From the IMG/VR virus record IMGVR_UViG_3300009305_000071, positions 1 to 33,331 of that record: a stretch of 33,331 bases of DNA; one strand, 5' to 3'. Both the position numbers and the translations under genes were made by a program. Shown in pieces: positions 1 through 6,672 of this stretch (positions within the stretch are counted from its first letter, which is position 1; each line of letters begins with the position of its first letter). The notes below the pieces were generated by a model. That model was not told where the DNA came from. It did no database searches and worked only from the letters and a program-made list of their open reading frames with translations. Source of the stretch: a virus.

Positions 1-284
1 TGACTAAAGCGTTCTATTTCACCACTTGTTGTAAACAAGGGATACTCATCACGTCTAAAATCTTCATAGCATATATTTAAAATATTTGGCCAAGCTCCTA
101 AATAATATGCTGTTAAAGTTTTATTCAATTTATCTTTGTTACGTAAATTAGTCAAATATAGATAATCAATAATTTTTACAAATTCTATTGTACAAACACA
201 TTTATCAAATACTTTTTCTGATAACCTCACTTCATAATCGGAAAGAAATAAGGTTAATTCTTCAAATGATTCATTACTATTCAA
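1..284 (-). CDS. Partial unknown protein, cut by left edge
   Basis: An open minus-strand frame runs from a TTG codon at 284 to the window edge without a stop, giving 94 residues of a longer protein. The start is supported by a GGGGGG Shine-Dalgarno six bases upstream (291-296), the same type of site used by the regulator gene at 4597-5274. The visible part is soluble-looking, rich in Leu, Asn, Tyr and acidic residues, with no signal peptide or membrane segment and no motif I recognise. It follows the DUF3883 gene on the same strand after an 85-base gap, so the two may be co-transcribed. The reading frame is well supported; the function is unknown. Confidence 0.6.
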   Translation of the reverse strand, partial: MNSNESFEELTLFLSDYEVRLSEKVFDKCVCTIEFVKIIDYLYLTNLRNKDKLNKTLTAYYLGAWPNILNICYEDFRRDEYPLFTTSGEIERFS

Positions 285-307
285 TAGTTTCCCCCCAATA
301 TCATATT

Positions 308-327
308 AACTTATACCGACATAAGTT
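308..327. repeat. Short inverted repeat between left-end genes
   Basis: Perfect 7-base arms AACTTAT (308-314) and ATAAGTT (321-327) flank a 6-base spacer. The repeat lies between the DUF3883 stop and the ribosome binding site of the truncated gene. There is no T-tract after it on the minus strand, so an operator or mRNA hairpin is more likely than a terminator. Weak evidence. Confidence 0.35.
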
Positions 328-369
328 GTAATTTGATTTCATTTCTATCTATAAAAGTTGCTATAGATT

Positions 370-1614
370 CTAGTACGAATTTTCTTCCACACCAATTCGA
401 ACCCTAAATGCTACTGGCACTAAACTAATCTCATCTTTATTATTTTCAAACGGATTATTGATTCTCCATATTTTAGGATTAGCTGAATTAGCTTCAAAAA
501 CTATGTACACCCAGTAGTTAATATCATTTTTTGCTCGTTCTAACTCATTTGCTGTCAAGTAAAAATTAGCATCTCCTGGTTTTGCTCTAGTTGATTTTAC
601 TTCTATATAAATTTCATTACCATTTTCATCAAATGATAATATATCATAACCTGCCGCATCATTTTCTTTTGAAATATGTTTAATAGCTTTTACAAGATTT
701 CTCTTGCCACAAGTCTTAAGTTTATTTATTTCAGACTGTAAAACTATTAGTTCTCCTCTATCTCCTAATCTTTTATTATTCCTATTCTTCTCTTCAAAGT
801 CCACTTTTGTGCCACTATTGTTTGTAGAAGTAGATTTAGTTGTTGGGATACTTTTAGTCCTTAATTCAATAATTGTGTAATTCACATCACTAATACCCGA
901 AAATACCTCTACCATTGGCTTATTACTATCAACATCAATTACACCTTTAACTTTATTATTGGTAGGGCTTCCAAATAAATAATATAAGAACTTTCCAAAC
1001 TTATATATACTCCATGACTTCATTATGGGATCATTATTTTTATACTCTAGGATTATTTTCTGCTTATCAATTTCAGAAATACCTTTGGTAAGTCCTAAGC
1101 TTAACTGATTCATAAAAAAATCTAAATGACTACTTGAAAAAATATTGAGATAATCGTTAGGATAGTATATTGAGAGTATTTTCCCTTTTAGCATCGGTGA
1201 TATTAAGTTATTATTAATCTTATCGAAATCTTTAATGGCACCCGCTTCAATCAAATTAATTATTTCTTTTTTAATTGTTTCAAAGGCTTCTTCTACTGTG
1301 TCCCCCCATTTACCAACAATTCTATATTTTCTCTCCGTATCTGCACCAAAAGTGCCATAGTAAACCCCAAACTTCGTAGCAAAAGCACCTTTCATATTAC
1401 CCAAGTTCCTCAATTCTGTTTCTATTCTATTGCAAAACGTGTTTCTGTCACCCTTACCATTTATATACTCATCTATTTTCATATTCAATATTGAATCTTT
1501 GGAATAATCGGCAACAAATCGAAGTCTTAGTTTTTCTATTTCCTTTTCTTTATCTACATCTAAAAATTTACTTTCTTCAAAACCTGCTATATGAACTTGA
1601 TAAGCTATATCCAT
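370..1614 (-). CDS. DUF3883 (PD-(D/E)XK nuclease-like) protein
   Basis: 414 residues. The C-terminal 130 residues match the DUF3883 pattern, a restriction-endonuclease-like fold found in restriction and defence proteins. Visible candidate catalytic residues are E288 (GDRGEL), D324 (GYDIL) and the E338-V-K340 pair (YIEVKST), in the usual order for a PD-(D/E)XK active site. The N-terminal ~280 residues are not recognised; they may sense or bind a nucleic acid or partner. I start it at the ATG at 1614 because GGGGAGAG lies just upstream; an in-frame extension to 1665 has no such site. It lies beyond the recombinases, so it may be host DNA flanking the prophage or terminal cargo. Domain call is firm; the biological role (DNA restriction or phage defence) is inference. 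Confidence 0.65.
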   Translation of the reverse strand: MDIAYQVHIAGFEESKFLDVDKEKEIEKLRLRFVADYSKDSILNMKIDEYINGKGDRNTFCNRIETELRNLGNMKGAFATKFGVYYGTFGADTERKYRIVGKWGDTVEEAFETIKKEIINLIEAGAIKDFDKINNNLISPMLKGKILSIYYPNDYLNIFSSSHLDFFMNQLSLGLTKGISEIDKQKIILEYKNNDPIMKSWSIYKFGKFLYYLFGSPTNNKVKGVIDVDSNKPMVEVFSGISDVNYTIIELRTKSIPTTKSTSTNNSGTKVDFEEKNRNNKRLGDRGELIVLQSEINKLKTCGKRNLVKAIKHISKENDAAGYDILSFDENGNEIYIEVKSTRAKPGDANFYLTANELERAKNDINYWVYIVFEANSANPKIWRINNPFENNKDEISLVPVAFRVRIGVEENSY

Positions 1615-1832
1615 AATAATCTCTCCCCTACCATAAACTTGTATAATGTGCGTACATAATTCCACATGATTAATTTCAGTGAATTAATAAGCATATTTTC
1701 TGCTTGAAGTTCTTTGTTTATTTCCCAAGATTTTTTAAAAATGATTGCACTAAGCACCAAATGTAATCAATGGTTTTATATCTTTTTTAAAACTAAATTA
1801 TAACATTATTTGGCAGAATATTCAATCCAATC

Positions 1833-1868
1833 AAAAAAACCGGTCAAGGTGAATTCACCCCAACCGGT
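1833..1868 (-). terminator. Intrinsic terminator of the recombinase operon
   Basis: ACCGGT occurs at 1839-1844 and 1863-1868, with GGTGAATTCACC between them, so the minus-strand RNA folds into a long imperfect hairpin. Seven T residues follow it on the minus strand (A-run at 1833-1839). It starts 12 bases beyond the stop of the second recombinase. Confidence 0.8.
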
Positions 1869-1879
1869 ATATCTGCAAT

Positions 1880-3292
1880 CTATCCAATTTCACATTCAAT
1901 CTCTGTACCATCAAGCAATGTTACAATTATTTTTTCCTCCTCAAAAACAATCATCTTCTCAATAATGCTAATGAATAAATCCATATCAAATTCTTCTATT
2001 GGTTCTGCATTTTTAAGAATCTCTATGAACTGCTTGGACTTATATTTTATCAAAGTATTCTCACTCTTTAAATGTTCCTTCCATTTTCCCATGAAATAAT
2101 CCCTGTTCTTAATCATTGCATTGAAAACATTTATAAATGTTTGAGATACAACTCTATCATCTATATGCTTGTTTTCACAACCCTTTTCCCCTTTGACTCT
2201 ATACTTGTTATTGCACCTCCATATTATCTTTCTAAATCTTTCATCATTAGAATTCCATACCTTCCTTCCAAAAGGACTGCTACATAGACCGCAAATTATC
2301 TTCCCTGCAAAAGGATTATTAGGTGAAGCATAATCAAGTTTGCTAATCCCATACTGTTCAGCAAATGTTTTTCTTCTCTCTATCTCAAGCTGGACTGCCT
2401 CCCATATATCTTTATCAATTATTGCGGGATGGCTTTCTTCAACATAATACTGTGGAACTTCCCCATTGTTTTCTACTCTCTTTTTTGTTAGAAAATCTAC
2501 TGTGTAAGTCTTTTGTAAAAGGGCATCTCCTTTATATTTCTCATTGCTTAGCATTTTTCTAATACTACTTTCATACCATTTAGTCTTACCATTCCAATTA
2601 GGTATTCCCTCATCTTCAAGTTCTCGTGCTATTCTATTTGAACCCTTGCCATCAAGATAATCTTTATAAATTCTTCTTACAATCTTGGCTTGCTTTTCAT
2701 CTATAATAAGGTTTCCTTCTTCATCCTTATCATATCCTAAAAACTTTTTATGGTTTACAAAGACTTTACCTTGTTCAAATTTTCTTCTAATTCCCCAGGT
2801 TGAGTTTTCGCTAATACTCCTCGATTCATCTTGGGCTAAGGAACTTAGGATTGTAAGGAGTACTTCTCCCTTTGAGTCTAATGTATTAATGTTTTCCTTT
2901 TCAAAAAGAACCCCTACTCCATGCTCCTTAAGCATTCTAACATAATTTAAAGTATCAAGTGTGTTCCTTGCAAACCTTGATATGGACTTGGTTATGATCA
3001 TATCTATTTTACCTACTTTACAATCTTCAATCATTTTATTAAACTGTTCTCTCTTTTTCGTGTTGGTTCCTGAAATTCCCTCATCTGCATAAATCCCTGC
3101 ACATTCATAATCTGGGTGATTTTCAATATAAGTTGTATAATAGTTTACCTGTGCTTCATAGCTTGATAACTGTTCTAGTTGGTCTGTTGACACTCTGCAG
3201 TATGCTGCCATTTTCTTTTTCTGTGGCTCTAGGCTCTCTGCTGTGCTCTGCCTGCTTGCTCTTGCTGGTATAACTGTAATGTTTCTTGCCAT
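1880..3292 (-). CDS. Large serine recombinase, second of pair
   Basis: 470 residues; site-specific recombinase likely to integrate and excise the prophage. Domains in order are an N-terminal resolvase catalytic domain (about 28-175) with the nucleophile Ser35 in YCRVST and the helix motif TKSISRFARN, a Recombinase domain (about 180-300), a zinc beta-ribbon with CxxC (about 335-380), then a helical C-terminal region of about 90 residues. AAAGGAGGG eight bases before the ATG at 3292 supports the start. The first 137 bases are also read in another frame as the end of the upstream recombinase, so the two are translationally linked. A terminator follows. All key residues look intact. Which partner is the real integrase, or whether both are needed, is not visible. 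Confidence 0.9.
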   Translation of the reverse strand: MARNITVIPARASRQSTAESLEPQKKKMAAYCRVSTDQLEQLSSYEAQVNYYTTYIENHPDYECAGIYADEGISGTNTKKREQFNKMIEDCKVGKIDMIITKSISRFARNTLDTLNYVRMLKEHGVGVLFEKENINTLDSKGEVLLTILSSLAQDESRSISENSTWGIRRKFEQGKVFVNHKKFLGYDKDEEGNLIIDEKQAKIVRRIYKDYLDGKGSNRIARELEDEGIPNWNGKTKWYESSIRKMLSNEKYKGDALLQKTYTVDFLTKKRVENNGEVPQYYVEESHPAIIDKDIWEAVQLEIERRKTFAEQYGISKLDYASPNNPFAGKIICGLCSSPFGRKVWNSNDERFRKIIWRCNNKYRVKGEKGCENKHIDDRVVSQTFINVFNAMIKNRDYFMGKWKEHLKSENTLIKYKSKQFIEILKNAEPIEEFDMDLFISIIEKMIVFEEEKIIVTLLDGTEIECEIG

Positions 3293-4445
3293 CTTTAATG
3301 CCCTCCTTTACAATAATTTCTTCTTTTATATTAAGCCTGCTTACAACCTCATCATCTATCTTTGTTCCTGGGCAGGCATCTTTTCCATCTTTAATGTAGT
3401 TACTACATTGCCATACAATCTTTCTACAGGAATGCTTGCTGTTCCAAGTTCTCCGTCTTAAAGTAGCACCACACTTACTGCAATAAAGCATTCCAGTAAG
3501 TGGATACCTCTTTGTGTACTTATCTGTTTCTCCTGCAATATTTCCCTTGGCTTTTGCTCTTTTCTCAATCTCTTCTTGAACTTGCTCCCACACCTCTCTA
3601 GGAACGATAGCAGAATGATTATCTTCTATATAATAGCTGTCAATTATGCCATCATTTCTTACAGAGTGTTTCTTTAAATGGTCTGGAGTGTAATACTTTT
3701 GAAGTATGGCATCACCTTTGTATTTTTCGTTCTTTAAAATCCCTAGAATGGTGGTATCATGCCATTTCCCACTCCCTATGGTAGGAATTCCATCTTCGTT
3801 AAGCCCTTTAGCTATAGTAAAGCTCCCTTTCCCACTTAGGTATTCTGTAAAAATTCTTCTAACCGCTTCTGCTTCTTTTCTGTTTATAACCAAATCTCCA
3901 TATTCATCTTTGTCATAGCCTAGAAATCTTGTGGTATTAATTATCAACTCTCCTTTTTCAAACTTCTTCCTAACTCTCCACTTAAGGTTGTCACTTACGT
4001 TTTTGCTTTCTTCCTGTGCAAATGAAGAGAGGACGGTAAGCATTAACTCCCCGTCCCCTGACAATGTATTTATATTTTCTTTTTCAAATCTTACTTCGAT
4101 ACCCAAATCCCTTAATTCCCTTACTATTTGTAGCATGATTGCTGTATTCCTTGCAAATCTTGAAATAGACTTTGTTATGATTAAATCCACCATTCCTTCT
4201 CTTGCAAGCTGAAGCATTCTTTGAAACTCTGGTCTATTTTCAGTAGTTCCTGTCACTCCTTTATCTGCAAACACACCTACAAATTCATACTTAGGATTAC
4301 TTGATAACATGTTTTCATAGAATTGTATTTGGTTCTCTAGGGATTCGCCTTGCTTTTCACTTTCCGTTGAAACCCTTGCATAGGCACACACTTTTTTCTT
4401 CGCCTTTTGAACCTTCTTCATCGGTTCTATAATTCTTACACGCAC
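3156..4445 (-). CDS. Large serine recombinase, first of pair
   Basis: 429 residues. It has a resolvase domain with nucleophile Ser26 (YARVST) and the TKSISRFARN helix, a Recombinase domain, and a zinc ribbon (CSKCG ... WQC ... CPG). Unlike its partner it has only about 60 residues after the zinc ribbon, so the coiled-coil segment of large serine integrases is short or missing. Its last 45 codons overlap the start of the second recombinase in a different frame. AAAGGAG at 4454-4460 is eight bases before GTG 4445, and touches an earlier in-frame GTG at 4454, so 4445 is the better start. A promoter with a dyad lies just upstream. Paired large serine recombinases acting together are known, for example CcrA/CcrB; cooperation here is inferred. 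Confidence 0.88.
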   Translation of the reverse strand: MRVRIIEPMKKVQKAKKKVCAYARVSTESEKQGESLENQIQFYENMLSSNPKYEFVGVFADKGVTGTTENRPEFQRMLQLAREGMVDLIITKSISRFARNTAIMLQIVRELRDLGIEVRFEKENINTLSGDGELMLTVLSSFAQEESKNVSDNLKWRVRKKFEKGELIINTTRFLGYDKDEYGDLVINRKEAEAVRRIFTEYLSGKGSFTIAKGLNEDGIPTIGSGKWHDTTILGILKNEKYKGDAILQKYYTPDHLKKHSVRNDGIIDSYYIEDNHSAIVPREVWEQVQEEIEKRAKAKGNIAGETDKYTKRYPLTGMLYCSKCGATLRRRTWNSKHSCRKIVWQCSNYIKDGKDACPGTKIDDEVVSRLNIKEEIIVKEGIKDGKKHYSYTSKSKQAEHSREPRATEKENGSILQSVNRPTRTVIKL

Positions 4446-4478
4446 TCTAATCACTCCTTTCTATCAAATTGCTACTAC

Positions 4479-4512
4479 TATATATCACTCTAAACTTGAT
4501 AGAAGTCAAGTT
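4479..4512 (-). promoter_or_regulatory. Recombinase promoter with dyad over the -35
   Basis: On the minus strand TTGACT (4504-4509) is followed, 17 to 19 bases later, by an AT-rich -10 region (GATATA or TATATA, 4479-4486). Perfect 7-base inverted arms AACTTGA (4493-4499) and TCAAGTT (4506-4512) overlap the -35 box. A repressor bound there would block recombinase transcription. The -10 match is only moderate. Confidence 0.5.
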
Positions 4513-4533
4513 AGTAGATTACTATTTTTACAT

Positions 4534-4562
4534 AAAAAATAGCTTGAGGTTTTACCCAAGCC
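4534..4562 (-). terminator. Terminator after the HTH regulator gene
   Basis: GCTTG (4542-4546) pairs with CAAGC (4557-4561), with one further pair beyond a mismatch, and six T residues follow on the minus strand (4534-4539). It lies between the regulator stop at 4597 and the recombinase promoter, insulating the two units. Confidence 0.6.
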
Positions 4563-4596
4563 ATAAAAAATAATTGATTAATTCTTTTAAAAGGTA

Positions 4597-5274
4597 TTAA
4601 AGAGGTTTTAGTTCTAGTTCATCTAAGATTAAATTTGTTTCCATAACACCCGTGCGATATTGTAAACAAACGCTAACTACTATGTCTCTTTTATTTTGGC
4701 CACAAATAACATAACCAGCTCGTGAAATCAGATCATTTGATTCATTAAGGTCTAGCTCTAAAGCCAAGCAAAGTTTAATAGTAAAGTCTCTACTGACAAC
4801 AGTCTTATCAGGAAGCTTTCTATTAATTATTTTATTTAAATAACTATAGTCCACACAAGCTTTATCCGCAAACGCACTTAAATTGTCTACTTCTTTTTCA
4901 CCTAATAATTTATTTAATTCTGTAGAAAAATCATTAATATCAGATTTGCTTCGTAACAAAGTTTCAATATCGGTTAATATCTTTTCTTTTTCAGTTTTTC
5001 TATGTCTTATATGTTTACCTTTTTTTGAAACTACATTAATTATTTTTTGAATCAATCTCATGATATAGGATAAAGGATTATACCAATTCATTCTATCAAC
5101 AATCTTCTCAAAACTTCTAGTTGCTTCCATATCAAATTGCAATACATTTGTGAGGTAACTAGCTTCTTGTAATGTGGATATTTTATCTAGATTGCCTGTA
5201 TATATTATATCCTCATCTTCATACAGTTTCATAACTATATCAATTTTCTTTTTAACTTCCTTTTTTTTATCCAT
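4597..5274 (-). CDS. HTH (XRE-like) regulator with unknown N-terminal half
   Basis: 225 residues. The last ~110 residues fit a type of XRE helix-turn-helix domain in which the HTH (about 125-185, with SYLNKIINRKLPDK and SRDFTIKLCLAL) is followed by an AGY...KRD segment and a closing helical pair. The first ~110 residues are charged and helical and not recognised; there is no strong membrane segment. The start at 5274 is set by GGGGGGAG directly upstream; a 25-residue in-frame extension lacks such a site and would run through the palindrome at 5290-5308. It is divergent from the 48-residue membrane protein gene and ends in its own terminator. It may repress its own gene and its neighbour, or act as lysogeny regulator; this is inferred from position. 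Confidence 0.6.
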   Translation of the reverse strand: MDKKKEVKKKIDIVMKLYEDEDIIYTGNLDKISTLQEASYLTNVLQFDMEATRSFEKIVDRMNWYNPLSYIMRLIQKIINVVSKKGKHIRHRKTEKEKILTDIETLLRSKSDINDFSTELNKLLGEKEVDNLSAFADKACVDYSYLNKIINRKLPDKTVVSRDFTIKLCLALELDLNESNDLISRAGYVICGQNKRDIVVSVCLQYRTGVMETNLILDELELKPL

Positions 5275-5289
5275 AAGCTCCCCCCAATA

Positions 5290-5308
5290 TATGGTTTGCC
5301 AAACCATA
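5290..5308. promoter_or_regulatory. 19-bp palindromic operator between divergent genes
   Basis: Nine-base perfect arms (TATGGTTTG and CAAACCATA) surround a single central C. The site is 16 bases upstream of the regulator start and about 20 bases upstream of the plus-strand -10 box, where a dimeric repressor could control both genes. It is the best-formed palindrome in this part of the window. Confidence 0.65.
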
Positions 5309-5328
5309 ACATATCTATAAAAACATTT

Positions 5329-5334
5329 TATAAT
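5329..5334 (+). promoter_or_regulatory. -10 box for the 48-residue protein gene
   Basis: A perfect TATAAT lies 46 bases before the ATG at 5375, with AGGAGG at 5362-5367. No convincing -35 box is seen 17 bases upstream, so the promoter may need an activator or be weak. Confidence 0.4.
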
Positions 5335-5374
5335 AAAAGTATCAAACAAACAAAATTATTTAGGAGGTATAACT

Positions 5375-5521
5375 ATGAATTTTAAAAAAATGGGAAGTGA
5401 TTTCTTAAAGGCGGGAGGCCCAGCAATTATAGGGGGAATTATAACTGGATTAACAATTTTAGCAACTAACTTTGATAGTTATTTTGAAGATGAGGGCAAT
5501 GAAGATGGTGAAAATGAATAA
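5375..5521 (+). CDS. 48-residue single-pass membrane protein
   Basis: This is the only supported plus-strand gene. AGGAGG seven bases before the ATG and a strong terminator ten bases past the stop show it is real despite its length. The protein has a short Lys-containing amphipathic start (MNFKKMGSDFLKAGG), one Gly/Ile-rich membrane-spanning segment (about 15-33), and a strongly acidic tail with eight Asp/Glu in the last 15 residues. It is divergent from the HTH regulator across a perfect palindrome, which suggests switched expression in the lysogen. Possible roles include superinfection exclusion, a small toxin, or modulation of holin or envelope. I do not recognise a family; function is unknown. 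Confidence 0.7.
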   Translation: MNFKKMGSDFLKAGGPAIIGGIITGLTILATNFDSYFEDEGNEDGENE

Positions 5522-5530
5522 TAAACAGTA

Positions 5531-5558
5531 AAAAGGCGAATAGAATTTTTCGCCTTTT
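5531..5558. terminator. Bidirectional terminator between small gene and amidase
   Basis: AAAAGGCGAA (5531-5540) and TTCGCCTTTT (5549-5558) form a perfect 10-base stem with an 8-base loop. T-runs exist on both strands, so it can end the plus-strand 48-residue gene and the minus-strand late operon after the amidase. Confidence 0.85.
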
Positions 5559-5585
5559 CTATTTATATCTAAGCTAAAGTTTTTC

Positions 5586-6206
5586 TTAATTTTTCTTATT
5601 TAAAATATATTGTATATCACCTAAAGAATTTATTATTTGATTTAATAATACAGCAATTGTTTTCTTATCTAATACATTTACTTCCTTCCTAAGTGAAATA
5701 TTAAAGTAGTTTAAAATACCCATTGCAAGAGCAGTACCTATCACTTCAATATTTTTCATAATCCACTCTGCATCATCTTTATTGTCATGAAATGCTACTT
5801 CAACAAGGACAGCTGGTGCATTGGTTGAATTCAATTCATAGAACTTCGGATTAAACTTCACGCCTCTATCACCCGTTGGAGTTAATGGTGCGATCTCTTT
5901 ATAGATCAAATTTGCAGCTTTTTCTCCTTCTCCTCCTGAAGAATATGCATATATTTCAGTTCCCCTGCCACCACCTGCATTAGAATGAATAGCAAAGTGT
6001 AGATGTGGTTTCTTTAAGTTACTATCTTTTACCACCTGTCCTAGATTCCATTCGGGTTTATTTCTATACACTGTTATTCCATGCTCTATTAAAATCTTCT
6101 GAACTACATCAGCTACTTCATTCATTCTTTTTTCTTCTGTCCCATAGTTACCATAACCAATATTTCTTTCCTGGGTTGATGGACTTAAGTATACAATTTT
6201 ACTCAT
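5586..6206 (-). CDS. N-acetylmuramoyl-L-alanine amidase (endolysin)
   Basis: 206 residues, Amidase_3-type catalytic domain filling about 1-175, then ~30 helical residues without a recognisable cell-wall-binding repeat. It should cut the amide bond between muramic acid and the stem peptide at lysis. Visible zinc-site motifs are AIHSNAGG (H74) and VEVAF (E136). The first zinc histidine, normally in a DxGH motif near the start, is not present; the sequence there is YLSPSTQERN. I believe this is a recurrent Firmicute variant, but cannot check. AAAGGAGG nine bases before the ATG at 6206 sets the start; it overlaps the holin stop by 8 bases, so lysis genes are coupled. Confidence 0.85.
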   Translation of the reverse strand: MSKIVYLSPSTQERNIGYGNYGTEEKRMNEVADVVQKILIEHGITVYRNKPEWNLGQVVKDSNLKKPHLHFAIHSNAGGGRGTEIYAYSSGGEGEKAANLIYKEIAPLTPTGDRGVKFNPKFYELNSTNAPAVLVEVAFHDNKDDAEWIMKNIEVIGTALAMGILNYFNISLRKEVNVLDKKTIAVLLNQIINSLGDIQYILNKKN

Positions 6207-6609
6207 TGGTTTTATCCTCCTTTCCAAGTTGAGCCAATACTTCCCTTAGCTTTTGTGGTATAGGAAGTCCTATGTTCGCAGCATTTTCTATAATACTTAT
6301 ACCTTCATTGGAAAGATAGAAAAAAATAACGGCTGTACGAATAGCACTACCGTTTTGAATGATATAGGCATCGATGGTATTACCGATTGCTACCATTGTA
6401 AATATCAGTACCTTTTTAAAAATACCTTTAAACCCTATGTCACTGGAAAGCTTTCTTTGTAGTATTGCTAGCATAATCCCTGTTACATAATCAATAATTA
6501 CAAAGGCTATCAAAGCATACAAGAACCCATCAACCCCTCCCAAAAGCCACCCTAAGTAACCCCCAATGGCTGTAAAAATCATTTGAATAACATTAAAAAT
6601 ATCTTTCAT
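6199..6609 (-). CDS. Phage holin, TcdE/phi-type family 4
   Basis: 136 residues. It makes lesions in the cytoplasmic membrane that let the amidase reach the wall. Hydrophobic segments lie near residues 6-45 and 60-105, with the family-typical DYVTGI motif, followed by a charged C-terminal tail ending KEDKTNE. The start is uncertain: AAGGAG lies 12 bases before the ATG at 6609, while an in-frame ATG at 6621 abuts it and a TTG at 6636 precedes it. It is preceded by a terminator-like hairpin and overlaps the amidase start. Confidence 0.88.
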   Translation of the reverse strand: MKDIFNVIQMIFTAIGGYLGWLLGGVDGFLYALIAFVIIDYVTGIMLAILQRKLSSDIGFKGIFKKVLIFTMVAIGNTIDAYIIQNGSAIRTAVIFFYLSNEGISIIENAANIGLPIPQKLREVLAQLGKEDKTNE

Positions 6610-6641
6610 AGTTATCTTCATCTCCTTTTTTGGCAAAATAA

Positions 6642-6668
6642 AAAGACCTTCAATATAAAGTAGGTCTT
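6642..6668 (-). terminator. Terminator-like hairpin before the holin
   Basis: AAGACCT (6643-6649) and AGGTCTT (6662-6668) form a perfect 7-base stem with a 12-base loop; TTTATTTT follows on the minus strand. It lies between the tail fibre stop and holin start and may delay or tune lysis. Confidence 0.65.
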
Positions 6669-6672
6669 AGTT

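Noticed and set aside
1669-1688. ATTAATT...AATTAAT inverted repeat upstream of the DUF3883 gene
   Set aside because: Only A and T in the arms; such short repeats are common by chance in this AT-rich DNA.
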